Below are positions 26,698 through 35,057 of a stretch of DNA of 64,000 bases, piece after piece. Below the pieces are notes generated by a model. It was given only the letters and a program-made list of their open reading frames with translations. It did no database searches and had not been told where the DNA came from. This stretch comes from Sediminibacterium ginsengisoli. Its GTDB lineage: Bacteria > Bacteroidota > Bacteroidia > Chitinophagales > Chitinophagaceae. The stretch is from NCBI RefSeq assembly GCF_900167075.1, contig NZ_FUWH01000006.1:1-64000 (forward strand), given 5' to 3'. The number at the start of each line of letters is the position of its first letter. The stretch's first letter is position 1. The position numbers and the translations under genes were made by a program.

Positions 26698-28011
26698 ATG
26701 AAGTTCGCCATCGTAGATATTGAGACCACAGGAGGATTCCCGGAACAGCACGGCCTGACCGAGATCGCTATAGTATTGCATGATGGGAACACGATCGAAG
26801 GGAAATACGAAACCCTGATCAATCCGCACCAGCCGATACCGCCTTTTATCGCCAACATGACCGGCATCAGCAATGCCATGGTAGCTGCTGCACCGGATTT
26901 TGCGGACGTGGCTTTTAATATTCATAACCTGCTGAAAGACAGGGTGTTTGTAGCGCATAACGTCAATTTTGATTATTCCTTTGTGAAGTATCATTTGCAG
27001 CAGGCCGGTTTTACACTGCAAACGCCTAAACTGTGTACCATCCGCCTGAGCCGGAAAGTATTCCCGGGATTCCGTAAGTATGGTCTGGGCAATCTCTGCC
27101 GCGAACTCGGGATCCGTATCGAGAACCGCCACCGTGCAGGTGGTGATGCGCTGGCTACCACTGAAGTGCTCGACCTGGTACTCAGGAATAACGGGCTGCG
27201 GCTGATCTCTGAAATGCTGAAGAAGGAAAACCATGGCCAGGTACTGCCGGCCAATCTTCCCGAACAGCATATCAAATCATTGCCCCAGGAGCCTGGTGTT
27301 TATTATTTCCACGATGCAAAAGGGAAAGTGATCTATGTAGGTAAAGCACGCAACCTGAAAAAAAGGGTGATCAGTCATTTTACAGGCATGGACGCCAGTA
27401 AGAAACGCCAGGAGCTGATGCGTTCGGTATACGCTGTAACGCATACAGTCTGTCCTACGGAATTCATCGCCTCCCTTTTCGAAAGTGTGGAGATCAAACG
27501 GCTCTGGCCGCTGCACAATAAAAGCCAGAAACGGTTTGAGCAGCTCTGGGGTATTTATATTTTCGAGGATAGTATCGGTTATCAGCGGCTGGCCATCGAC
27601 AAGAAGAAAAAGCACCTCGAACCGGTGATGGCATTCGGCATGCTGGCCGACGCTCACCGGATGCTGTGGAAACTGGTAAAAGAATTCAACCTGCACCCTG
27701 TGCTCTGTTTCCTGGATAAAACGGCTGCTACGGACCTGCCGCTGCCTGAAACCTATAATGCATCCGTACGGGAAGCGGTTTCCTGGCTGCATGCTACGAG
27801 AGAAACCTTCCTTATCAGGGAGAAACAAAGCTGCGTGCTGGTGGAAGATGGTGTTTTTTATGGCATGGGTACCCTTGATACGGATATCCCTCATACAGAA
27901 CTGGAAACACTGAAAGCCTGTCTTACACGTTATCCCGAGAACGAAGTAATGCGTTCCATGATCCGGAATTATAAAGACCGGTACCCGGCGAAGATCACAC
28001 GGATCGCCTGA
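26698..28011 (+). CDS. DnaQ-like exonuclease fused to a GIY-YIG nuclease domain
   Basis: Two-nuclease protein, 437 aa, probably in DNA repair. Residues 1-170 form a DEDDh 3'-5' exonuclease like DNA polymerase III epsilon: FAIVDIETTGG (Asp/Glu), AHNVNFDYSFVKYH (Asp) and HRAGGDALATTEV (His/Asp). Residues about 198-280 form a UvrC/Cho-type GIY-YIG endonuclease: GVYYFHDAKGKVIYVGKARN. The C-terminal 150 residues are not recognised. The same fusion is known in several bacterial groups. UvrC helix-hairpin-helix and UvrBC parts are missing. Confidence 0.87.
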   Translation: MKFAIVDIETTGGFPEQHGLTEIAIVLHDGNTIEGKYETLINPHQPIPPFIANMTGISNAMVAAAPDFADVAFNIHNLLKDRVFVAHNVNFDYSFVKYHLQQAGFTLQTPKLCTIRLSRKVFPGFRKYGLGNLCRELGIRIENRHRAGGDALATTEVLDLVLRNNGLRLISEMLKKENHGQVLPANLPEQHIKSLPQEPGVYYFHDAKGKVIYVGKARNLKKRVISHFTGMDASKKRQELMRSVYAVTHTVCPTEFIASLFESVEIKRLWPLHNKSQKRFEQLWGIYIFEDSIGYQRLAIDKKKKHLEPVMAFGMLADAHRMLWKLVKEFNLHPVLCFLDKTAATDLPLPETYNASVREAVSWLHATRETFLIREKQSCVLVEDGVFYGMGTLDTDIPHTELETLKACLTRYPENEVMRSMIRNYKDRYPAKITRIA

Positions 28012-28127
28012 GGCAATTCCAGGTTAAATTATACAGATTTCTTCCCTTTCAGCCGATTTTTTCTTTTCCCGCGGAGCGCCTACATTCGCAACCCTTAAAC
28101 AATATCTTATTTCCAACAGGATACATT

Positions 28128-30383
28128 ATGATTGAATTTGCAGCATTGATCTCGTCGAAACTGAATTTACGTACCACGCAGGCAGAAGCGGTACTGGCAT
28201 TGTTTGCGGAAGGAGCTACCATTCCCTTCATTGCACGTTACCGGAAAGATAAGACGGGTGGCCTGGACGAAGTACAGATACAACAGATACAGGATGAAGC
28301 GAAATTCCTGAAGGAATTCACGGAACGCAAAACCTTTGTTGAAAAAGCGATCACCGAACAGGGTAAGATGACCGACCTGATCCAGGGGAAACTGAACAAT
28401 GCAACTACCCTTGCAGAACTGGAAGATATTTACCTGCCCTATAAGCCCAAACGTAAAACCAAGGCACAGACGGCACGTGAGAACGGCCTCGGGCCACTGG
28501 CAAATCTAATGCTGGCGCAGGCTGATAATGATGTTGCAGCAGAAGCAGCGGCATATATTAATGAGAATGTGAAAACGGCAGATGAAGCTTTGCAGGGCGC
28601 ACGCGATATCATTGCCGAAACCGTGAATGAAGATGCGCAGGTGCGTTCCAAATTGCGTAAGTTATTTGAAGATACCGCGGTGATGCAGAGTAAAGTGCTT
28701 GCAGATAAAGAGACAGAAGGCATCAAATACAAAGACTATTTCGATTTTTCGGAACCGATCCATAAAATACCATCGCACCGTACGCTGGCTATACTGCGTG
28801 GTTTCCTGGAAGGTTTCCTGCGTATGTCCATCGCACCGTCGGAAGAAGAAACACTCGCTATGCTGGAACGCGATTTTGTAAAAGGAATGAGCCCCTGGAG
28901 CGAGCATGTGAAAAAAGCGGTTAAAGACGCATACAGACGATTATTGCAACCCAGCCTTGAAAGTGAATTCCGCAGTGCACTGAAACAGAAAGCGGATGAA
29001 GAAGCGATCCACGTTTTTGCCGAAAACCTTCGCCAGCTATTACTGGGATCACCCCTGGGCAGCAAACGTATCCTGGCGATTGACCCGGGCTACCGTACCG
29101 GGTGCAAAGTGGTTTGTCTCGACGAAAAAGGAGAATTAAAGAAAACGGATCTCATTTTTGTGCATGAGAATAACCGCATGGAAGAGAGTGCACAGAAGAT
29201 CCGCCGCCTCGTAAAAGAATACGATATCGAAGCTTTTGCCATCGGCGACGGAACTGCCGGCAGGGAAACGGAGCAGTTCATTAAAAAACTGGAACTGCAG
29301 CTGCCGGTTTTCCTCGTGAATGAAGATGGCGCTTCTGTTTATTCTGCTTCTGAAACCGCACGCGAAGAATTTCCCGACCAGGATGTAACGGTGCGAGGGT
29401 CGGTTAGTATCGGCCGCAGGCTGATGGATCCCCTTGCAGAACTCGTAAAGATCGATCCGAAAAGTATTGGTGTTGGTCAATACCAGCATGATGTGAACCA
29501 GTTCCGTTTAAAAGAAAAACTCGATCAGACGGTTGTAAGTTGTGTGAATGTGGTTGGCGTTAACCTGAACACTGCCAGCAAACACCTGCTTAGCTATGTG
29601 AGCGGTATCGGTGCATCACTTGCGGAAAACATTGTAAAACACAGGAATGAGATCGGACGTTTTTCAGACAGGTCTCAGCTGCTGAAAGTTCCCCGCCTTG
29701 GGGGTAAGGCATTTGAGCAATGTGCAGGTTTTCTGCGCATCAAAGATGGCGATAACCCACTCGATTCAAGCGCCGTACACCCTGAAGCATACCCGCTTGT
29801 ACGCAGCATGGCTGCTGATCTTTCGGTAGACGTAAGCTCGCTGATCGGTAATGAGAACCTGCTGAAGAATATCAATCCCGCTAAATATGTATCGGAACAA
29901 TTCGGGGAACTGACGGTAAAAGACATCATCAGCGAATTGAAAAAGCCAGGCCTGGATCCGCGTAATGAACTGGAACAGTTTGAATTTGCCAATATCTATA
30001 AGATCGAAGATGTGCATCCCGGAATGGAACTGCCCGGGGTGGTTACCAACCTTACCCGCTTCGGTGCATTCATCGATATCGGTGTGAAACAGGATGGGCT
30101 CGTGCATGTAAGCGAGATCGCACATCAATACATCACCGATCCTTCCGAAGCCCTCAAACTCGGGCAGAAGGTAAATGTAAAAGTGCTCGAAGTAGATATC
30201 GCACGTAAACGTATCGCTCTCTCCATCAAACAAACCATACCGGCACCGGCGCGGCAGCAAAAGGGTGGTGGCGGACCAAGAAACGGACAGGGGAACGGAA
30301 AGCCCGCCAGGAAAGAAGAAGACCTCAGCAGCATGAATGTGAATGATGCGCTGAATATCCTTAAGAAAAAATTTGGTAAATAA
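28128..30383 (+). CDS. tex: Tex family RNA-binding S1 protein
   Basis: Conserved nucleic-acid binding protein linked to transcription and RNA metabolism, 751 aa. Order: N-terminal helical Tex region; YqgF-like fold (about 325-450, RILAIDPGYRTGCKVV); helix-hairpin-helix pair (about 480-550, NTASKHLLSYVSGIGASLAE); and an S1 domain (about 635-705, GVVTNLTRFGAFIDIGVKQD). A Gly/Gln-rich tail and a final short helix end the protein. Standalone gene with terminator. Confidence 0.95.
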   Translation: MIEFAALISSKLNLRTTQAEAVLALFAEGATIPFIARYRKDKTGGLDEVQIQQIQDEAKFLKEFTERKTFVEKAITEQGKMTDLIQGKLNNATTLAELEDIYLPYKPKRKTKAQTARENGLGPLANLMLAQADNDVAAEAAAYINENVKTADEALQGARDIIAETVNEDAQVRSKLRKLFEDTAVMQSKVLADKETEGIKYKDYFDFSEPIHKIPSHRTLAILRGFLEGFLRMSIAPSEEETLAMLERDFVKGMSPWSEHVKKAVKDAYRRLLQPSLESEFRSALKQKADEEAIHVFAENLRQLLLGSPLGSKRILAIDPGYRTGCKVVCLDEKGELKKTDLIFVHENNRMEESAQKIRRLVKEYDIEAFAIGDGTAGRETEQFIKKLELQLPVFLVNEDGASVYSASETAREEFPDQDVTVRGSVSIGRRLMDPLAELVKIDPKSIGVGQYQHDVNQFRLKEKLDQTVVSCVNVVGVNLNTASKHLLSYVSGIGASLAENIVKHRNEIGRFSDRSQLLKVPRLGGKAFEQCAGFLRIKDGDNPLDSSAVHPEAYPLVRSMAADLSVDVSSLIGNENLLKNINPAKYVSEQFGELTVKDIISELKKPGLDPRNELEQFEFANIYKIEDVHPGMELPGVVTNLTRFGAFIDIGVKQDGLVHVSEIAHQYITDPSEALKLGQKVNVKVLEVDIARKRIALSIKQTIPAPARQQKGGGGPRNGQGNGKPARKEEDLSSMNVNDALNILKKKFGK

Positions 30384-30393
30384 TTTACAAACA

Positions 30394-30425
30394 AAAAGCC
30401 GCGGTACTTAACAACCGCGGCTTTT
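30394..30425. terminator. Bidirectional terminator
   Basis: An 11-bp stem AAAAGCCGCGG / CCGCGGCTTTT with a 10-nt loop, between the convergent tex and DUF885 genes. Confidence 0.85.
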
Positions 30426-30449
30426 GTTTATGTTCTACTGATGATCTTA

Positions 30450-32171
30450 TCATTTGTCGTAAAACCGCCAGGAAGTAACAAAATCTCTCTTCAGCGGCTT
30501 TTTCAATAAGGTTGCCCTGACCATTTCAACAGGCATGCTGCTTTCCCTGAGTATGGCGTCGTTAAATGTTTTGAGACTCATCTTGCCGCCGTCTACCAGT
30601 TCTTTTTTAAGTGCATAGAACTGGAAAGCGCCTGTCATGTAAGCAAGCTGGTACAATGGTCCGTAATTGCCTGTAAAAGACCGGCGAACTTCGCCTTCTG
30701 CATTGGCACGTTCATGGCCTACACGATCCACAAGAAAGTTGATGCATTGTTGCGGTGTCCATTTACCGAGATGATAATTAAGTGAAAAAATGATCCTTGC
30801 ACAACGGTGCATTCTCCAGAACAGCATGCCGATGCGGTCTTCCGGCGATCTCGGGAATTTTGCATCCCATAAAAGAAACTCCCAGTACAAGGCCCAGCCT
30901 TCTGTCCAGAACGGCGTGTTGAAATTGCGGTAAGATTTATAACGGTTATTCATGAAGCCCTGTAAATGATGCCCGGCGATCAGCTCGTGATGCACGGTTG
31001 CCCTTGAGAAATGCGGGTTATTGCCACGCATACTCATCATGCGCGTTGCCGAATCCATGCCGGTAACAGGGTAAGCGATCTGTAATACTTCCCCTCCGAG
31101 GAAGAACGGGCTTACCAGTTGCTGGTTGGCCGACATCATGATCATACGCCAGGTTTCTTCGGCCAGCGGCGGTATGGTAACCATGTCGTTCTTTTTGATG
31201 AAGTCGACCGACTGGTGATAAAGCCCCATGATCATTTCGGGTTGTTTTCCTTCGGGAACATAGGTGTTCTTTACTTTTTCCAGCGCAGCTTTCCAGTCGT
31301 TGCCAAAGCCCATTTCTTTTGAGGCTTTCAGCATTTCTGCATCGCACCATGCAAACTCTTTGTTGGCGATATCAACGAGTTCTTCCGGCGAATAAGGGAT
31401 CATTTCATACTGCAGTTGCCGGATCAGTTCCTCACGACCGATAGGGTTGCCGATAATACCACTGCCGTCATCTTTTTGTGAAGCGGGTTTTGTGCCTTTG
31501 TTACGCAGTTGCAGTGCATAAACGGTGAAAGCGCTGTCGAGAGATTTGTAAGGAGCGGGGATCCATTTCGAAAAAGCAGGATCATAACCGTTGTAGAACT
31601 GGTAAACACTTCTCAATGCGTTCTGCAATCCTCTTACAGTTGCTTCGGCCCTGATTGCGAGCGGCATTTCCATTTCCTGTGCTGTGGTCAGTGCTGCGGA
31701 TTGCGTGTTCAATTCTTTCAGCATTGCATTCATTCTGCCTGCGATCTGCTCACTGGGGAGATAAGTGCCACGGCGTCTCTGCTTTTCCCATTCATAAATA
31801 TTATCGGCGAATGAAACATAGGGATAGATCTGTTTGTATTCTTTCTCTTCCTTGTCGAGCAGCCGGAGTTCATTTTCGAGCTGGCGTTTAAACAGGATAT
31901 AATCAACCTGCGCATCGGTCTTCAGCTGGTCGAAATTGAGTGCGGCCAGTTGCTGCAGGTTGCTTTTATAAAAGCTGATGAAACGGTTCCTTCTTTCCGG
32001 GGAATTCAGGATGGTATAAAACCGGCCGAGACTTCCCCTGTCTGCATCATACTGGGCAATATAGGGTTGAATGGCGCTGGTCTGGTAGTAAATGTCTTTG
32101 CTTTTATCCTGTGACCGGCTTTGACTGGTAAGCAGGCATAATAAAAGAAGCAGGCATAGGTTGGTTCGCAT
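30450..32171 (-). CDS. DUF885 family putative metallopeptidase
   Basis: Exported protein of 573 aa with signal peptide (1-20). It belongs to the DUF885 family, thought to be gluzincin-like zinc peptidases. The zinc motif is HHELIAGHHLQGF, the family form of HExxH, with a downstream Glu in FWTEGWALYWE as likely third ligand. Substrate unknown. It is followed on the same strand by no other gene; the VanZ gene lies 38 bp upstream and may be cotranscribed. Confidence 0.82.
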   Translation of the reverse strand: MRTNLCLLLLLCLLTSQSRSQDKSKDIYYQTSAIQPYIAQYDADRGSLGRFYTILNSPERRNRFISFYKSNLQQLAALNFDQLKTDAQVDYILFKRQLENELRLLDKEEKEYKQIYPYVSFADNIYEWEKQRRRGTYLPSEQIAGRMNAMLKELNTQSAALTTAQEMEMPLAIRAEATVRGLQNALRSVYQFYNGYDPAFSKWIPAPYKSLDSAFTVYALQLRNKGTKPASQKDDGSGIIGNPIGREELIRQLQYEMIPYSPEELVDIANKEFAWCDAEMLKASKEMGFGNDWKAALEKVKNTYVPEGKQPEMIMGLYHQSVDFIKKNDMVTIPPLAEETWRMIMMSANQQLVSPFFLGGEVLQIAYPVTGMDSATRMMSMRGNNPHFSRATVHHELIAGHHLQGFMNNRYKSYRNFNTPFWTEGWALYWEFLLWDAKFPRSPEDRIGMLFWRMHRCARIIFSLNYHLGKWTPQQCINFLVDRVGHERANAEGEVRRSFTGNYGPLYQLAYMTGAFQFYALKKELVDGGKMSLKTFNDAILRESSMPVEMVRATLLKKPLKRDFVTSWRFYDK

Positions 32172-32209
32172 GGCAGTTGTTGTTTGCCATGAAAATACTT
32201 AAAAAAGCA

Positions 32210-32863
32210 TTAAGCTCCTGCCAATACCGGACGGTGACTGAAACGATTGAACAGACCGGTTTTAAAAAGCAGGAACCCGGCAATGGCTCCCGACGTGTTC
32301 AGCAGTACATCGTCAATATCCGTAGCCCTGTGGTCTGTAAGTACCTGTAATAATTCTATTGAAACTGAAAAAAGAAATGCTGTGGCAATTGTTTTGAAAA
32401 AATTGTTGAAAGCCGGGTACAGCACAGGCAGAAAAATGCCCAATGGCAGCAGCATGATGAAATTGCCTACGATCTGCTCATTCCATAGATCCCGGTAATC
32501 ATGGAATATGCGGAACAGGGTTGTATTCATGCCCTGTGAATGATGCATGCGGTCATCAAGGTGATGTTTCCAGTAAGAGAAGGAGAAGCGTTTCAGCGGC
32601 ACGAGAAAAAGCGTAAGCTTCAGTACCATGAACAGGTAACAGTAATAGCCAGACCTTGCAAAGGTCTTTAACAGGTCTGAAGTGATATGACGGCGTGCAT
32701 CGAAGAGAACAAAAAGAAGCAGTGGCAGCAGGTTTGCCATATATGTACCAGTCCTTTTAATACCCCGTAGCCCGGCAAGTTCCGGGTGGCTGCTTCTGAT
32801 GAAGCCGGCAGTCAGGAGCAGTACGGGCAATAGCAGGATGGCATACAGACCACTTTTCTTCAT
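32210..32863 (-). CDS. VanZ family membrane protein
   Basis: Membrane protein, 217 aa, with about five helices. VanZ-like pattern at the C-terminal half: NFIMLLPLGIFLPVLYP, then SIELLQVLTDHRATDIDDV and NTSGAIAGF. VanZ homologues are linked to low-level teicoplanin resistance in enterococci, but in most bacteria the role is unknown. Not part of a vancomycin gene cluster here. Confidence 0.8.
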   Translation of the reverse strand: MKKSGLYAILLLPVLLLTAGFIRSSHPELAGLRGIKRTGTYMANLLPLLLFVLFDARRHITSDLLKTFARSGYYCYLFMVLKLTLFLVPLKRFSFSYWKHHLDDRMHHSQGMNTTLFRIFHDYRDLWNEQIVGNFIMLLPLGIFLPVLYPAFNNFFKTIATAFLFSVSIELLQVLTDHRATDIDDVLLNTSGAIAGFLLFKTGLFNRFSHRPVLAGA

Positions 32864-32874
32864 TCAGGGAAGAT

Positions 32875-32902
32875 AAGAAAAACGGCATGCTTGCATGCCG
32901 TT
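32875..32902 (-). terminator. Terminator at the end of the efflux operon
   Basis: A 10-bp stem AACGGCATGC / GCATGCCGTT, loop TT, followed on the minus strand by TTTCTT. It lies just past the TolC-like gene stop and before the VanZ gene. Confidence 0.75.
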
Positions 32903-32913
32903 CCGTTTTTAAA

Positions 32914-34353
32914 TTACCATAAAGGTTTACCCTGGTAAAAATCCAGGATCTTTACCCTGAGCAGGTAATCATATTTTGCGCTGATAAAATTCGAATTGGA
33001 TTTGTCTACATTGTTTTTTGCAACCAGGTAATCTACAGATGTGCTGACACCTTCATTGAAACGAACTTCTGCAGCCTTGAAGGATTCTGTGAAATCCTGC
33101 ACCTGTTTCGATAAGGTATTGTAACGCTCAAATGCCGTATTCATGTTGATATAAGCCTGGTCTACCGACTGGCGCAACTGTGTTTTAACGGTCTGCGTTT
33201 CAAAGTTGGTTCGCTTCTCGGCGATCTCTGCCTGCCTTACGCGGCTTTTGGCCTGGAGTCCGTTGAGAATCGGAACCTGGATGCCGATGCTGAAGGAGGT
33301 GTTGAAATTGTTGCGCCACTGATCGCCGTAAGAGATCTTTTGTGTATTGTAAACATTCTGCGGTTCAAATACCGGCAGTTTGGTATTGTTCGACATCACA
33401 TAACGATTCGTACTTACGTCTGACGTACTTACAAGCAGTTGCCTGTATGCTACACTTGAATAGTTCGTGCCCAGGAAACCATTAAAGCTCAATACCGGAA
33501 GTTTTTGTCCTTTTGTGCTCAGTACTCTTTTCTGCGCGCTTTTTACACGCAGGTCTGCAGCTTTTACAAGTGCCAGCTGTGTGGTAGCTGCATCATAGAT
33601 CACATCAGGAGTGCCGTCGTATAAAGAAGGATTTACCTGTGAGCCGATGCTTTCAAAAGTTGCATCCTTTGAATAATTGACATTCATCAGCTGCGCAAGT
33701 GTAAGCTTTGCATTTTCAAGGTTATTCCTGACCGAGATCAGGTTGAGCTCATCGCTGCCGAGCAGGCCTTTCATATCATAATAGGTTGCGGGCGCGATAG
33801 CTCCGTTCTTATTCAGTACTTCAAGACGATCGGCCTGGTTCTTTGTAACTTCAACCTGTTTGCGTGCGATCTCAAGTTGTTCCTGGTTGTTAAGTACCTG
33901 CAGATAGGCGAGGATCACATTGATAGTAATATTATCTTTTGCCTGCTGCCAGTCGAGTTCGCTTGCTTTTGCGTTGAATTCATTCTGTCTGATATTGTTC
34001 CGGATGGAAGAGCCATTCCATAATGTGATACTGGTGTTGATATTGTAATTGGCAAAATTGATCTGTTGATCGGCATAGGTATTCGTATACGGATCGATGC
34101 TGCGCCCCTGGTTGATACCATGCGAAACATTACCCGAAATAAAAGGCAGTCTGCTGCCTTTGGCCTGCTGGTAGGAAACCTGGTCTGCCTGTGCCTGGTA
34201 AGCTGCCTGCCGCACCTGGAGGTTATTTTTGATAGCAGTTTCAATACATTGCTGCAGGGTAACCTGACCGCTGAGCCGCTCCGTGGATTGTGCAAAGGAA
34301 AAGCCTGTTGCGCAAAGAAGAAATCCTGTTATTAATGCTTTCACTTTTGTCAT
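32914..34353 (-). CDS. TolC family outer membrane efflux protein
   Basis: Outer membrane channel for a tripartite exporter, 479 aa. Signal peptide (residues 1-21), then the repeated long-helix pattern of TolC: LQQCIETAIKNNLQVRQAAY in the first half and the matching IAEKRTNFETQTVKTQLRQS region in the second. Last gene of the minus-strand operon, 29 bp after the second ABC ATPase. With the MacA-like adaptor at the operon start it would complete a conduit across the outer membrane. Confidence 0.9.
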   Translation of the reverse strand: MTKVKALITGFLLCATGFSFAQSTERLSGQVTLQQCIETAIKNNLQVRQAAYQAQADQVSYQQAKGSRLPFISGNVSHGINQGRSIDPYTNTYADQQINFANYNINTSITLWNGSSIRNNIRQNEFNAKASELDWQQAKDNITINVILAYLQVLNNQEQLEIARKQVEVTKNQADRLEVLNKNGAIAPATYYDMKGLLGSDELNLISVRNNLENAKLTLAQLMNVNYSKDATFESIGSQVNPSLYDGTPDVIYDAATTQLALVKAADLRVKSAQKRVLSTKGQKLPVLSFNGFLGTNYSSVAYRQLLVSTSDVSTNRYVMSNNTKLPVFEPQNVYNTQKISYGDQWRNNFNTSFSIGIQVPILNGLQAKSRVRQAEIAEKRTNFETQTVKTQLRQSVDQAYINMNTAFERYNTLSKQVQDFTESFKAAEVRFNEGVSTSVDYLVAKNNVDKSNSNFISAKYDYLLRVKILDFYQGKPLW

Positions 34354-34382
34354 GTTCTTTTGATTGGTATACGCTGCGGTAT

Positions 34383-35048
34383 TTATTTTTCTATTCTTCC
34401 GTCGAGGAGGTGAATGATCCGCTGACCATATTCCGCATTTTTTTCTGAATGGGTAACCTGTATAATGGTAGTTCCGCTTTCCTGGTTCAGCTGGCGGAAC
34501 AGTTCCATAATCTCTTCACCCTGTTTGGAGTTAAGATTGCCGGTCGGTTCATCGGCCAGCAATAATTTTGGTTTGGCGATCAGTGCCCTGGCTACCCCTA
34601 CAAGCTGCTGTTGCCCGCCGGAAAGCTGCGAAGGGAAGAGATCTTTCTTGCCTACGATATTGAACCTGTCGAGCATATCTGCAACAATTGCCTGCCGTTC
34701 CGATGATTTGATGTTCTGGTATAATAAAGGTGTTTCGATATTTTCATACACCGTCAGCTCGTCTATAAGATGATAAGCCTGGAAAACAAAGCCGATGTTC
34801 TCTTTGTAAAGTTGGGAACGTTGTTTTTCCTTCATCTTATATACATCGTTGCCGAGGAAATGATAGCTTCCTTCAGAAGGCTCATCCAGCATGCCGATGA
34901 TATTGAGCAGGGTAGACTTGCCCGAACCGGAAGGCCCCATCACGGATACAAATTCGCCTTCGTTGATGGTAAGGTTGATGTCTTTGAGCAGGAATGTCCG
35001 GTTGTTACCGGCATTAACCCATTTGAATATTTTTTCTAATTGTATCAT
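34383..35048 (-). CDS. ABC transporter ATP-binding protein (MacB/LolD type), second copy
   Basis: Cytoplasmic ATPase, 221 aa, pairing with FtsX-type permeases. Walker A GPSGSGKSTLLN, signature LSGGQQQLVGVARA, Walker B LLLADEPTGNLNS, switch His in TIIQVTHSEKNA. The position after LSGGQQQ is Leu where Arg is usual (the first ATPase of the operon has Arg). It lies 9 bp after the last permease gene. Which permeases it powers is unknown. Confidence 0.92.
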   Translation of the reverse strand: MIQLEKIFKWVNAGNNRTFLLKDINLTINEGEFVSVMGPSGSGKSTLLNIIGMLDEPSEGSYHFLGNDVYKMKEKQRSQLYKENIGFVFQAYHLIDELTVYENIETPLLYQNIKSSERQAIVADMLDRFNIVGKKDLFPSQLSGGQQQLVGVARALIAKPKLLLADEPTGNLNSKQGEEIMELFRQLNQESGTTIIQVTHSEKNAEYGQRIIHLLDGRIEK

Positions 35049-35057
35049 GTTCTGTTT

